A stretch of 46,135 bases of DNA from Gnetum montanum (GCA_015680685.1 MNCI01009513.1:205551-251685), one strand, 5' to 3'. Positions 1-11,659 are shown, numbered from the stretch's first letter. Translations and numbers: made by a program. Notes: a model not told the origin generated them from the sequence alone.

Positions 1-1814
1 GCATGGGTTTGCGCCTTTGCTGTGGAGGCATCCCAAGTGGCCGTCTCCTTTTCTTCTACCACCTTCTTATTCTCTGCAATTAGTTTTGTTAGTTGCTCGG
101 TTTTAAAATTGTCTAGCTAATCTGCGAGAACCAATCACAAGGGATCCCGCTATGCTGCTTGTAAGGCGATGAGCTGCTCTTGTAATTTTTGCACTTCAGC
201 CTTAGCATGCTCAACCCTTACTTCAGATATGACCAGCTTCCCCTTTGTTGAAATGAGGTCTGACTGAATTACCGTTACATCCTGGGGGATGTCAAACAGG
301 GACGTTAAAACTTGTCCTGTTTGAAGCAATCTATCTAGTACATCCTCATGTTCTGCAGAAGTCATTAAGGTTTCGACAATAGTTTGAGCATCTTGTGCTC
401 TTGAAAGATCTTCCAGTGGCACAACAGGTACATTAAAAGACTCTTTGATGTGGTCAGCGACCACTTCAGCTGCTCCCACGGCATCCTGGTGTTGCATGAC
501 CACCACAGTGGCCCCTTCACCAGTCTCTAATTGCACTTGAAAAGATGCCGCGTTTCTAGAGATCTGTTGTGACCATCTGCTTTTCCCTCCTCCTGTTTGC
601 ATTGACAACTCACCCCTTGTGCGATCTACTGAAATTGTAGGCTGGCTGGCATTATCGATGACACGGAAGAGATTGGCATCATCACGACTTCCCCAACTAA
701 CCGTCTCAGCAATGGCCCTCAGATGGCTCATCGACGGTCTATAGTCTTGCGGTGACGGCAGATCCTGGCCTGTGCTGGGTCCTGCTTCTTGTTGTTGGCT
801 GGGACCTGTAGCTGGAGGTTGACTAGGTCCTACAAGTTGAGTTGCAAGGGATCTAGTCATATATTCTTCATCTTCTTCATTTGGTCCCAGCTCTTCGCCA
901 GTGCTCTTTCTTGGAGCTGGTGCCTTTAGCAATTCAGTGTAAGAAGCATTTTGGGCTTTTCGGAGGACATCATTTGTATATCCCCGAACACCCGCCCGAC
1001 AACACAGTTTTCTGATAAGGAAGGGAAAAGGGAGTGCCATTTTCCCTGTCTTCCATTCTTCGAATCGCCTTAGGATCTCTGTTAAATATAGATGGGGAAG
1101 GTTAGCGTTAACCTTTCCCATCAACACTGCACATCCTCTTGCTGCGTACATTGATATTCTTTTTAAACCTTTTGTGGGGAAGAGGTGATAGGTTCTGATT
1201 TTGAAATAAACTCTCTCTTCTGTGGTCAGCTCACCAAAAGTTTTATCTCTGCCATAAGCCTTCTCTAGCCAATCCTTTCGCACGTCAGGGTCTGATCAGG
1301 TGGATAACCAAGCAACATGGGGGCTTGAATTCAGAAGGTTTAACACTTCTAAAATTGCCTATGTAGAAAAATCTACAGTCACACCACTGATGTTTATCAT
1401 GGTGCCTTGCTCCTTATTGTGCCAAAATAGGTACGTTTCTCCTAAGTACTAGGCACCTTTTTCAGAGAGGATAGGCCATAAGGGAGACCCTTTGAGGTGA
1501 TCCCTAACAGCCTCAAGAGCGAACTCTGCAAAAGATTTGAAGTTGAGTTCCACAATTACTGAGGCAATCATGGACTTCGTGTGGATAGCCTGAACACATT
1601 CTAGGGGCAACGTGAGTTGTTGTCCCAATTCAGGCGCAGCAGCTCCTCCTTCTGCTTGCCCGGATCGTCTAGTAGGAGGTCCTTCTTGATGAATACTGAA
1701 TGAGTGTACCTCCTGTTCGTTATGTTGTCCAGTAGGGCCTTGCCTTCTACCTCTCCTAGGTTGTTTTGCTCCACCTCGGGTCGGACTCTTCTGCTCGGAG
1801 CGTTTCGGGGCCAT
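1..1814 (-). pseudogene. ORF A, copy 1 (BA1): putative plant transposon protein with C-terminal coiled coil, cut by the window edge
   Basis: One minus-strand frame runs from ATG 1814 to the left edge without a frameshift, broken by point stops near 1449, 1345, 1300 and 150 and two more below 150. The N-terminus (MAPKRSEQ) is basic and low-complexity. The middle has the motif ALPFPFLIRKLC followed by AGV and YTND (about 1040-960), which resembles the plant transposon-protein family PF20167 as I know it. A Gln/Pro-rich linker follows, then a Glu/Lys/Gln-rich coiled coil that continues to position 1. The second copy at 42900-45560 has Trp, Lys and Cys where the first three stops fall, so the ancestor was open. 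It lies downstream of a gag and an internal promoter in the env position of an Athila-like element. Function is unknown. Confidence 0.7.
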
Positions 1815-2280
1815 CTGCAGTCACATGAGCCAATGTTAGTAAGGTTTTTTAGGAAATCAAGTTATACCTTACTACTTGCCTTAATTGAAGATCTTATGTT
1901 ATTGTGTGATCGTGCCCAAAAATTATAATGATGGGTCCTATAACTTAGGTGGATTTTCGTTTAATCTCCCGGTATATTTAAGGGCATATGATGTATGGCA
2001 CAATTTGTCTAAGTGTTAATATTAATTACCTTAATTGATGTCCTTTGGATGATGAAAAATTTCAAAAAAGTTAGGCACTTTTCGGCAAGTGTCTCTCCCT
2101 CACGACTAAACTGAACACTCCAAGTTCAAGCAGGTTCAAACAGAATTAAAATCGGAGTACCAGCGCGTAAGATATAGATGAAAAAGCAAGGGCCACTCAA
2201 TCGCAAGTTGCAGAGAAAAAATTCAAAAACTTCCCCCCACGTAAATGCCAAATGAAGCTAAGTGTTGTAGCGGGGGTTCC
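1815..2280 (-). other. Leader between internal promoter and ORF A
   Basis: No coding frame is evident. The stretch just before the ORF A start and the block at about 2030-2130 align with 45570-45915 upstream of the second ORF A copy, in the same order. It is therefore part of the same element and probably the transcribed 5' leader of ORF A. Confidence 0.5.
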
Positions 2281-2288
2281 TATTTATA
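2281..2288 (-). promoter_or_regulatory. Internal TATA box of BA1 (TATAAATA on minus strand)
   Basis: On the minus strand CCTATAAATAGG lies about 470 bases before the ORF A start, with a palindromic array immediately upstream. The LTR at 5889-6911 shows the same order: array, then TATAAATA. Downstream sequence here is not LTR R/U5, so a simple LTR remnant is unlikely. Promoter activity is inferred. Confidence 0.5.
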
Positions 2289-2299
2289 GGAAAATAGGA

Positions 2300-2372
2300 C
2301 GCAATATCGCGTACGGTACATCGCATACGCGATATCTCGTGGGACGCGATATCGCGTACACAATATCTCGTC
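2300..2372. repeat. Palindromic array before the internal TATA box
   Basis: Repeated copies of GATATCGCGTACGCGATATC-type sequence, for example ACGCGATATCGCGTAC at 2344-2359 and variants on either side. The same motif fills 6781-6890 and, in degenerate form, 42536-42608 inside the family's LTRs. It could be a cluster of binding sites for a dimeric factor. Confidence 0.7.
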
Positions 2373-3782
2373 CCAACTATAGTGAGACACCTGAAAAAGA
2401 TCGAATTTTTAATGATTTTTCTTGAAATTAATGTGTAAAGTGAGGACATTGACAAAGATTAATATATTCAAGGATAATTACATAAATTCGAGAGGCACTT
2501 TGAATGATAAGGATGTAAATTTAACAATTAAAACTTTGGTGGTTGTGAAGAAAAGGGAATGTAATGGTACATTGGAACGTTAGAGTTTCGAGGGTTAATA
2601 AATGGGAAAGAAAATTATGAAAAACTAAGCTGACAGTAAGAAATGGTGTGTTCTAGCTAGAGAGTTAATGAAGATTACAACACAATTACACAAGTGGGTC
2701 CTCCCCAAAGCAGGTTTCAACCTATTATGCCCTTGTATAATCACACTTAAAGTGTCCGTGGGCACTAGAAGGGTTAGAGGTAATCTGCACTAACTCCACA
2801 AAACACACTCATGTAAATATCACCGAAATGAGATGAAAATTCTATGTTACACGGGACAAGAGCTACAATTACACGAACAGTGAGATGAGACGAACTATAG
2901 AAAGGGATCGCAGAGATTGGAACATGAGGTAACTGACTCAGGGCACAATGAATCCTGCATGGAAAGCATGNTAATGAATCCTGCGTGGAAAGCATGATTA
3001 AGGTGTCATTAACCCATCGTTCCAAGATCAGGACCAAGTCCATCCTTCTAATCAGTGACATCGCATTGTTTCATCCCATGATGAACAACTATGAGAGTAC
3101 CATAACAACAAGGCGTACGATCACTTGGCGTTTAATACAAGGGAGGAGTGATTTTTTTTTATATGGCACTTCTTTTTTTCTTTTTTTTCTCTTCTCTTTT
3201 TTTCACTTTACTGAATCTAGAGAAGACACCAACCTTCAAGCATGGGTACATGTCTTTCCAGTGGGACCCCCTAGAACAGTGTTTGATTCTCGAGTGCCCT
3301 TTTAATTACTCTTACTCCCATTTTTCATTAGATCTACAAGGATCTTAGTACAACCAAGTTGCATGATAACTCCCACAGATGTCACCAAAGAGAATCCACA
3401 AGTCCCCTTGATGTCACACCCTAATCATCCCTCTTGGTCCATCCTTCTTCATTCTGGGTACAATGAACACAAAATTACTTTTAAGTTTTAGAAATTTCAA
3501 GAATATCACTGTACCTTAGAACATCACCTCTTATTTGTAGAGTGGATGAGTGGGTGTAGTGGGCTCACTGTTTCAAATAATTGATCATTCATGACTTAAT
3601 AACATAAAACACATCTCAACCAATGATCCACATGAGTGTTTTATTCATAGATGAGATTACTTACAAAAATAGAAAAGGACAAACACACAAAAAGATAAAA
3701 CAAAAAGTTGAAAAAGGAAAAAACTAGAAAACAAAAAGATGAAAAATTAAAGAAAATGAAAAATATTTATTAATCCTACTTG
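2373..3782 (-). other. Long non-coding stretch of BA1 after gag
   Basis: No pol domains are present. A T-rich tract (minus sense) follows the gag stop at about 3660-3780. After it come blocks colinear with the plus-strand copy at 40590-41766: a TACAAATAAGAGG block, an ACATCAAGGGG block, a GAAAGACATG block, an AATGCGATGT block, and a GATTATACAAG block at about 2734. The match ends there because BA3 stops. Small open frames here differ between copies and are not credible genes. Confidence 0.6.
2947..2996. repeat. 26-bp direct duplication holding the window's only N
   Basis: Two 24-base copies (2947-2970 and 2973-2996) differ at one base. The single N at 2971 lies between them. This could be a real short tandem duplication or an assembly or polishing artefact. 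Confidence 0.8.
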
Positions 3783-5756
3783 TTATCGAAATGGGGGATA
3801 CCCCCCATAACTAAACGGTTGAGTATGTCTAGGATCAATAAATGGAAAATGAGGATCCTTACATATTGGAAATATTGAAGTTGGTCCATACTTATCACCT
3901 TGGATTTCACACACTTTATAATAAACATAGTGGGGCACTTCATACGATGTAGTTCCCGGATAACGAGTTGACCCACCATGATGTTTAGGACCGTTAGATG
4001 GTATGCAAGGATTGGGATGATGCCTCCCATGGTTGTGTTCATTGGGCCTTGTGGTTGTTGGAGTGTTAGATGGTGGCCTTGATGAAGTTACCTGAGGCGT
4101 TGGGTTCAAAGGTAAGGGTGCACCACATTGTTGGGCTTGTGCTGGGTTGAAAGATGTAGTGGCCTCTGAGTTATGTTGTCCCTTCCTACGACCGTGTTTA
4201 AAGAAAGGATGTCTTTGATGTTGAGGAGGCTCTTCACTGCTGTTAGTAGCAGTCGCACAAGTGTTGTTCATGGATTGCGGTGGTACAAACACCTTAGGAA
4301 TAGTTGGTGGCATTGTGGAAGGAGGGAAAGGATAAGAATGTTGAAAGTTAGGAGGAATGAAAGGTGCACAAGGTGGTGGTTGTGTTGGAGGCATGGGTTG
4401 ATGGTATTGTGGAGAGTAGCATTGTGGTGAGATAGAGTATGGTGGCCCAAATGAAGAAACAGGATGTTGAACATGGTAAGCATTTGAGTTCAGGAAATGT
4501 GAAGGGTGCCTCTAGTCTAAGGGTGGATTCCCCCACGACTGGGATTGTTGCCACTGTGGTCTAACACAGTATCTCTGTACGAACTCTAGATGTAACGTAT
4601 TTCTCCACTGCTCATGTAGATGTAACAATATTGGGCATTGGCCTTTGGGGTGATCGTACAGGCATATGTTGCATTCATATGTAGGATTGGCAGTTGAGCA
4701 CTTAGTCCCTTCATTCCTTCTTTCCGAATGTCTACGACCTGTTTCTTGGATTGTTAAAACTCTATCTCCAATGGTGTTGATAAATTCTCCACACTTTTGA
4801 TTCATCCATTCCAACATCTTATTGATCTTTGCCTCTGCTTCTTCTAACAATTGTTGTATTGGCAAAGATGATGTTTCCACCTTGAGATTTGTTGATCTCT
4901 CCTTGTTATGATCATGGACCTTTGTTGAGTTAAGATTTTGGTCCCGTTGATGTTTTTCAACACTCTCCCATGTAGCTATTTCTCCTTCTTCTTTTGCTAC
5001 CCGCTTAATAAGCTCTTGGATTTGATGGGTTCGTAGGTTGTATAGTTGACCTCGGGCATACGTTCCTAAGGTCTCTCTTGTTTCATTACGTAGCCCATCA
5101 ATGATATGGTACATTAGCCTTTCCTCGGAAAACCCATGGCCTGGACAGTTGTTTAACAGTGCATAATATCTTTCTAAGGCCATGTCCAAGGGTTCATGTT
5201 TTGCTTGTTTCCACTCTTGGATTTGTTTCCTCAAGGCTGACACTCTTGCGTAGGTTTGATATTTTTCGTTAAAGACCTCTACCATTGTTGACCAGCGTCA
5301 TATTGAATTTGGTTTTAACGATCTATACCATACTTTAGCTTGGTCAACGAGTGTCATAGGAAAGAGCTTCAGTTTTTGCCAACTGTTATCAATGTTATTC
5401 CATGTGCAGGCATCGTAGAAGGCTAGTAAATGTTGATGCGGATCTAAGTCATAGCCTCCTAAAAATTTAGGAAAGTTGCTTAAATCAAGCCTGGGTAGTC
5501 GGCTCTTTTTACGATGCCTACGTGAGATTCGAACAGCCTCTTGTATTTGCGTTAAGCTTGTAGTGGCCAGTGGGGGTTCATCATCATCAGGTAAGTTAGG
5601 CTTTCGTGTACTATGATGATGTTGTTTTTGTTCATTCTTATAGGAAACTCCCACTTCAGGTTATATACTCCAATCTTCATTGTCATATAGTTCGTTGGTT
5701 CTCCAATGAACTTCCTCACTAAGTGTGGCGTTATTATCATCTTGTAGGAGAGGCAT
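3783..5756 (-). pseudogene. gag: gag of BA1 (Athila-like retrotransposon capsid/nucleocapsid)
   Basis: A single minus-strand frame of 657 codons from ATG 5756 to the stop at 3783, broken only by point stops near 5656, 5296 and 4513. It contains a retrotransposon gag domain: LDLSNFPKFLGGYDLDPHQH, then AKVWYRSLKPNSI, then a conserved capsid helix region. A Lys/Glu-rich middle (about 5050-4750) leads to a Cys/His stretch (CNICLYDHPKGQC, about 4640-4680) that looks like a modified zinc knuckle. The C-terminal third is very rich in Pro, His, Thr and Tyr. Start choice: this ATG is 114 bases after the primer site and keeps one frame throughout. BA3 carries a colinear, more decayed copy. No protease or RT follows. 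Confidence 0.85.
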
Positions 5757-5869
5757 TGTTGTGTGTGAATTTATGTGACTTGTTAGTAATTATTATTTTC
5801 TGAAAGATATATCGTTAAATTCTTTACAGCGACCTTGTATGATATAACTAATCTAGATAACTAGCACCA

Positions 5870-5887
5870 TCCCCGGCAACGGTGCCA
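5870..5887 (-). other. Primer binding site of BA1, tRNA-Asp type
   Basis: On the minus strand TGGCACCGTTGCCGGGGA lies one base after the LTR end. The plant Athila/Tat primer site usually reads TGGCGCCGTTGCCGGGGA; the single difference is a CpG transition. It fixes the LTR boundary and the transcription direction. Confidence 0.85.
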
Positions 5888-6237
5888 ATGATGAGTGGCG
5901 AGGTACCCCTACACTCAACCATACGAAATGAGCGTCGTACAGGCGATCCGGTCGAACTCCGTAGATGGACTAGTTGTGGCACCTAGATAGTTAGCCTTAG
6001 GTCGCAGTTCGCTGTCCTCCCATCTAGACTAGTTTTGCATATGTCACGTATGGTTTAGTCTAGATGAGGTGTATGATGTGTTCTAATTCTATCGCTACTC
6101 CTGAAGGCAGTGGAAAATAATATTAACTAATCTAAGCTAAGAGGAAAAGGGTAAGAAAATCTAATCTAGCCTAAGTGCGACAAGCAACCGATTCCTTGAT
6201 CAACCGTATACATCTTTGACCTCGTGCACGACTACCA

Positions 6238-6357
6238 CTAAGACTACCAAGCATAGGCCTAGGTACGCCACTGGGATTACCAAGCGCAGACCCCAAATAC
6301 GCCACTGGGTTACCAAGCGTAGATCCCCCTAGCTACACCACTGGGCTACCAAGCAGT
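6238..6357. repeat. Tandem repeats inside the BA1 LTR
   Basis: About three imperfect units of roughly 38 bp built on ACCAAGCGTAGAC plus TACGCCACTGGG. Related units occur in the other BA LTRs (37310-37365 and 42110-42165). A longer duplicated block in the same LTR contains AACCGATTCCTT at about 6187 and again at about 6437. Confidence 0.7.
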
Positions 6358-6756
6358 CACACTTAAATGCTCGTAATCAAGTCGTACTCGTTCTGCTTCT
6401 AGGAGTTTAAGGGTGAGAGACTAATCGCGATGAGTAACCGATTCCTTAACTAGCCGTACACACCCGTAGATGCTCGTAGTCAAGTCGTACTCACACCGCG
6501 CTATGAAAGCAATAAATAACATTAAATAAATAACAAATAAATAAACTAAGTGAATGCTGCAATGATGAAGTAATCTCGATCTTTATTGCCGGTCATGTGC
6601 GTGTCCAAGTATGGCACACTCGAATAAAGACACCGTATAATTACATTCACCACACTGCGGGCAGGCACGAGAAAAATTCTAACTCTGGAGGGATCAAACT
6701 ACCAGAGCTTCACTACTCTAAAACTGGGATCCCTCAAACAAGGGAGAGCCGCCTCT

Positions 6757-6764
6757 TATTTATA
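6757..6764 (-). promoter_or_regulatory. TATA box of the BA1 LTR
   Basis: Minus-strand TATAAATAAGAGG, immediately downstream of the palindromic array. Transcription would start about 30 bases further on and run into gag. Confidence 0.6.
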
Positions 6765-6780
6765 GACATGGTGGTGGACT

Positions 6781-6890
6781 GCGATATCGTGTACGCAATA
6801 TCATAGGGGAAGATGCGATATCGCGTACGTGATATCGCAGGGGATGCGATATCGCGTCGGCTACAATATCGCGTACACGATATCGTGGCC
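6781..6890. repeat. Palindromic array in BA1 LTR U3
   Basis: At least four copies of GATATCGCGTAC-type half sites arranged as palindromes. The best is at 6815-6838, a 24-base palindrome with one mismatched pair. GC-only and AT-only blocks alternate. The sites retain many CpGs although the rest of the element has lost most of its own. Confidence 0.8.
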
Positions 6891-6911
6891 TGTGCGAACC
6901 GCGTCTCATCA

Positions 6912-7357
6912 TTTGCACATGACCATTACTCTAATTATTGCACATGTTTAGCATCTAAAATTTTTCTGTATCTAAAAATAACGACCAAGGAACATTGTAG
7001 CTAGAATTGAAAAATACAAAAGTTGAATATCTATATTTTTTTCCGATGATAAATTAAAGTTTACTTGCTAATAAAAATAAATGCAATGGTGAGGAAATAG
7101 TAATGATACAACATTTTGATTAGAAAGTGGCACCTACAAACTTCTTTGCCATTACGTTTTCATAAACATGCACCGAGTTTGCATACAATATGTCTTTGAA
7201 CAACATTAAGCAAATCAATATAATCAATTTCCAGATCCATACATTGTAGTTGTTCAACAGTCAACTCACATGGATGATGTAACATATTTACATGTAAAGC
7301 CTAAGTGAAAATATGGATTGAAAGAAGTAACAATGGAGAAATTAATCTCTTTGTATT
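6912..7357. other. Intergenic, AT-rich
   Basis: Flank outside the BA1 LTR. No coding similarity or repeat structure recognised. Confidence 0.5.
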
Positions 7358-8050
7358 CTAAGCAATATTAGTAAAAAAGCTTTGTGTAAAGAATAGAAAA
7401 GATAAATGAGAACTTACATTATTTGGATGTCCATTAGATGTAAATCTTGGATTCCATGCATTTGTAATTGAATCAAAAAATTTCTTTTCCCTACGCATGG
7501 TGTGAGGATCATTATGGTCGAGCTCATCTACCTTTGGAGCACCTTGTATCCACATGAAACCATGCACATGTGAAGATCCACAATGTTGCCACTCAATTTG
7601 TGTCCAATAGTCAACAACATGGAACTTATTCGTCAAAATTGTTTTATGAAAGGCAATGTGATGACAATGCATGAACTCTACCACTATATGTGGAATTTTT
7701 ATGATATTACTTTGGCTCCAACATTTGAGTTCTGATGAGTTCTAAAGTGAATCTCCTTCCATCAGATTATGCAACTCAGGCCAATAGAGATCTGCTACAG
7801 TCAAAGTAAAAGAAATAGTAGGTCTTTTCAATTGATTCACCATGTCAGTTAGCTCGTCTTTACATTTTCACCAATAATATGGTGTACCATGAATGGATGT
7901 ACCATATTGCATTAAATTATCAACAATGACATGTGATGGAGCATTATTCAATTATTTTTAAAATATCTCAAAAATCACAAATTTATCCATAAATTTCAAT
8001 ACAAATATCTTAAGTACAATTATTCTATCTGACATTTCCCCATTGCATCC
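7358..8050 (-). pseudogene. Helitron replication-initiator (Rep/HUH) domain fragment
   Basis: Minus-strand decayed coding sequence. From N- to C-terminus it shows IHGTPYYW, then PTISFTLTVADLYWPEL, then IEWQHCGSSHVHGFMWI with the HUH motif His-Val-His at 7562-7570. These are the conserved steps of the Helitron-like N-terminal domain, which nicks and joins DNA in rolling-circle transposition. Point stops interrupt it upstream of 7684. The catalytic Tyr region and the helicase are missing. Only the N-terminal part survives, so it cannot be autonomous. I did not find convincing Helitron ends (5' TC, 3' hairpin plus CTRR). Confidence 0.75.
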
Positions 8051-8847
8051 CCATGACGTCCCCAAATACATTTAAGGATGTATCGTAGCATCTCTATATC
8101 CTCAGAGAAAGGTGAAATACTACTTTTTGATTGATTTTGTTTAGGCTTGAACCTCCTTCTAAGAACTTAAGAAATAAGCACCTTTCCATTGCTTTACCAA
8201 AATGTAATTAAAACACTCAAACTAAAATCTGAACCAACCAGCAAAATTCTCTTTCGATGTGCACCTAAAAGATAACCATTAAAAATGAAACCCGAGTCAA
8301 ACTGTCAATGCTAGCCAAAGGAACTCTTAAAATGAAATAATTTGGAACTAAATTTGGCAAACAATGATAAAATTACATCAATAGCTGGATCCTATTCATA
8401 ATATGAAATGCAAAGTCTTGCCTCGTCTCCAAACAAGGTAGGCAGGAATCATATATATGCCTGTAACTTCTGCATCTTTGACATTTTTGATATCACAACT
8501 TCTCTCCCCTCTATGAAAGTTCATTTATATTTACCTGTGTAATCTCACAAGATCACTATGTTTTTTGTTGCAATTTGAAAATGTGAAATGGGGAATGGAA
8601 ACGCAAGTTGTGTTTTGGATACAAACATGAATTTTAGTTGGATTTTAACATGATGTTGACTTGGATTTTGATGTGATATTTGTTATTGTGTGGCGATTGT
8701 CATTCGTATTTACATGTTTGAAGAAAGTTATTTTGTCAAATTTTTGAAATGGTGCAAAATGAGTCATTTCTATCAAAGGTTTGAAATAGCACAAGGCTAC
8801 TAGTGAGAAACTTGTTTTGCTATTTTCTAATTCTTCCGCATATCTGT
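8051..8847. other. No recognised gene; one short dispersed repeat
   Basis: AT-rich non-coding sequence up to the solo LTR. A segment of about 45 bases at 8460-8506 (CTGTAACTTCTGCAT then TTTTTGATATCA) recurs at 10899-10940 on the other side of the LTR. The two flanks therefore share an older repeat. Confidence 0.4.
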
Positions 8848-9009
8848 TGAAACACCACAAAATTTTGGGTCTCGGCATCTTGACTAAAAATTTGGCTAAG
8901 TGTCAAAACAATGACACTTTGTCCATATTTTTCCAAGTGTTGAGTGTAGCCAGCACCAAACTGCCAAACTTGAAAAATTGTTCTAAGTGTCAGGACGACA
9001 ACACTTTCT

Positions 9010-9270
9010 GTAGCACCCTGCTACATTGTGTAGCATAGCACATTGCCATGCTATAGTGCAGCGTATCGCTACAGTGCAGCATAGTGCTATAGTGCAACAC
9101 CTAGAGCTACAGTGTAGCGTAGTGCTATAGTACAGTGTAGCGCTACAGTGCAGCATATCGCTACAATGCAACACCTAGAGCTATAATGTAGCATAGCACT
9201 ACAGTGCAAGACCCAGAGTTATAGTGTAACACCCTATCTATTGCAGCGTAGCACCTTGCCTAGTGTTGCA
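9010..9270. repeat. Palindrome-rich array in the solo LTR
   Basis: Dense half-palindromes of CTACAGTGCAGC / GCTATAGTGCAGC type. They sit in a longer period marked by ACACCTAGAGCTA, which recurs about every 75 bases. It occupies the same place as the hairpin series in the C LTRs, upstream of the TATA box. Confidence 0.7.
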
Positions 9271-9370
9271 GCCAGCATCCCATGTCCTACACGTAACATG
9301 GGACGAGCATGGTCCCACCCACCGCACTGCCACATGGCACCTGATCCACATTTTGGGCTAACCCTAGCCC

Positions 9371-9378
9371 TATAAATA
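9371..9378 (+). promoter_or_regulatory. TATA box of the solo LTR
   Basis: CCCTATAAATACCCC, nearly identical in context to the boxes at 14842 and 25273 in the C LTRs. Confidence 0.6.
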
Positions 9379-10097
9379 CCCCTACACACTCTTTTGAAAG
9401 GGGAGAGGGGAGGAGAGGGTTGACTTTTATTTTTTACCAAAGAGGCAGTCGACACTTCCATTTGACATTTTTGGCACTTTGGCATCCTGGCACTTATCTC
9501 CGTGGGTGAACAAGACCCAGAGCACACCATACCAATAGAGAAGCACACCAACATCGCGCGATACACTGCAGCCCCATTGTAGATTTGTACAACATCACAC
9601 AGTACACTGTGGCCACCGACCTAGTAAGCACAGTTCATCATAGTGAGCACCAGGCTTCACAGCCTGACACCACAGAGGCTATGATTATGCTCCCACTACA
9701 CCTATTGTACACTCTGTATACCTGAATGAATTACCTATGCTCCTTTTTTTGGGGCGATTCATCTTCCTATTCAAACTCTTTTTTTGTCTAATTATAGCAT
9801 TTATTTTTTGGCATTGTTAAGCGTTCAATCATGTCCACGGTCCTGTTATGTGCTTTAGCATGTTTCTACTACTATGCACATTACGTTTTCTTTTATTTTA
9901 CCATCAGGTGCTTCATTTAAAATCATTGTTTGCAAAAGGGTTATTATACACCAGTTAAGTCCCTGTCTGATCGACCAGACCATTCAAGGCACCCCGAATC
10001 CATTTTCTTTAGCATGGTCCTCTTGTGGATCCAGGGTTAGGCTATGCACCTGAAGACCTCTCGATGTTTCCAGCCACCGACGTTTTCCATCGCTACA

Positions 10098-11659
10098 TCT
10101 ATCTTTAAGCAGCTATCATGCTAACACTTGTGGTTGTGCTTTTGCTAGCGTTGACAGTTTTGGCTTTTCTGCAGCTTCAATAAACGATTGATTTCACTTT
10201 CAGCTGTAGGTAGGTTACTCTTTGCTTAATTGATTTGTGATATTCGATTTGGAGTCAGATTTAGTACTAGGATGTTTTTCTTTAAAAATTCTACTTATAG
10301 CCCTTGTTATGCCAATGAGTTGCAGTTCTATTTTCATAATCAACAACTTTTTGTTCCTTGCTCTGTTTCTAAAGATCCTGATTTCACTCATGAACATGAA
10401 TCTTTGATTCTTCATCATTCAAGTCCTACAAATTCATGGTATTGAGAGGAGAAATTTTAGTGTCATTTTCTCTCGATTCTCTTTATTTTGTTCTGAATTC
10501 AATCTTGATTCACTTTCAGTCTTTTCAAATTGTGGTTTAAAGATGTCTTTATTTATGGTAGTGTGCAGAACAAATTGTAATTTATCTTACATATTAATCT
10601 GATGTTGATTTAACATTATAATCCATCAAGAAGAATCTATAAGGGTCCATTTTAGATGTGATGGTGACTAGGTTTATAATCAGTCTTCCATTTGTGGCTA
10701 TCTTGCTCAATCTTTAAAGCTTTTCAACCACAAAAATAAAACTCAATGAACGCACATACCTTGTTTTTAATTTCATTTAGGACAATGTAACTCTAATTTT
10801 TTATGACTTTGTGTGGCCTTTACATGGTACTAGTGTGCTAGGAAGATCTGTTTGTGAAGTTATTTGGTTCTGATTTGCAGATTTTCTGAAGCTCTACACC
10901 TGTAACTTCTGCATTTTTGATATCATAACTTCAACATTTATTCTCCTTTTTTATTTCATTGTAAAGATTGTCATCTCATCTATGACTAACCTGCGAGTCG
11001 TATCCTATGGAGGAATGGTTAAAAAGTTAAAGAAATCATTAAGACAATAAATAGTTAGAATTGAATCCAATTAAATTCCATACTTATGCCTATTACTCAT
11101 AAGTAAAATCATAAACCTGTATCCTAACTTCTAATCATAAGTTCAAGAATAAGGATTTATAATTAAATCAAATTTAAATTATAAATAATAATTGAAGATT
11201 ACAAAGGAGGCTTGCCTCAATTGCAATCTTGTCTTGCTGTCTCGACAATGTAGCAATTTGATTGTGAATTACAAGAATTGCCACAAGGCTCAACAAATCT
11301 TCAACAAAAATATTTAGAACAATTAATTCCAATGTGATATGGAATTTACTAGTATCTATTCCTTCCCTGTTTCTTTTTTCTTCTTCTTTTTCCTTTTCTT
11401 TTTTTTTTCTCTTTTCTCAAAAGAAATGAGTTTTCTTTTTATGTTTTTTTGCAGAATATTTTTCCCCTTTTTTCTGGTGCCTGATTTATACTGCCACTAG
11501 GTTTAAAAATAAATATTACAATAATATCTAGGTATTGCAAAACCCAATACCAATTTCTTAATATTAGTATTCCTGCCAATCTTGACTTTTTAACATTTTA
11601 AATTAATATGGATTCTTAAGAAAGTGGCAAAAGAAGTGTATGTGATGTTCGAGGCATTC
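10098..11659. other. Unassigned, AT-rich; no recognised gene
   Basis: No transposon domain seen. A 71-codon plus-strand frame at 10230-10445 has a protein-like composition but matches nothing I recognise. It could be an exon fragment or chance. A pyrimidine-rich tract lies at about 11360-11480. Confidence 0.3.

Larger units (their letters stand above)
5889..6911 (-). repeat. 5' LTR of BA1 (1023 bp)
   Basis: Bounded by inverted termini TGATGA/TCATCA. One end adjoins the primer site. The other end is fixed by where similarity to the 41767-42631 LTR stops. In minus sense it holds, in order, the palindromic array, the TATA box, and a U5-like part with roughly 38-bp repeats. The 3' LTR partner lies beyond the left edge, so no target duplication can be checked. 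Confidence 0.85.
8848..10097 (+). repeat. Solo LTR related to element C (1250 bp)
   Basis: Starts TGAAACACC like the C LTR and ends CTACA. Its last 155 bases (from about 9940) align well with the end of the C LTR, including the AAGTCCCTGTCTGATCGACC block and the GGCACCCC block. No internal region follows. Flanks TCTGT (8843-8847) and TCTAT (10098-10102) match at four of five bases, as expected for a decayed target duplication. It probably arose by recombination between two LTRs. Confidence 0.75.

Noticed and set aside
2258-2455. Minus-strand 65-codon frame over the palindromes
   Set aside because: It consists of repeat and promoter sequence, with no conserved counterpart.
4173-4430. Plus-strand 85-codon frame
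   Set aside because: Shadow of the minus-strand gag, where similarity to BA3 gag is clear.
6781-6890. Cloning or vector artefact because of repeated GATATC
   Set aside because: The motif lies within decayed LTRs in three separate places with independent mutations.
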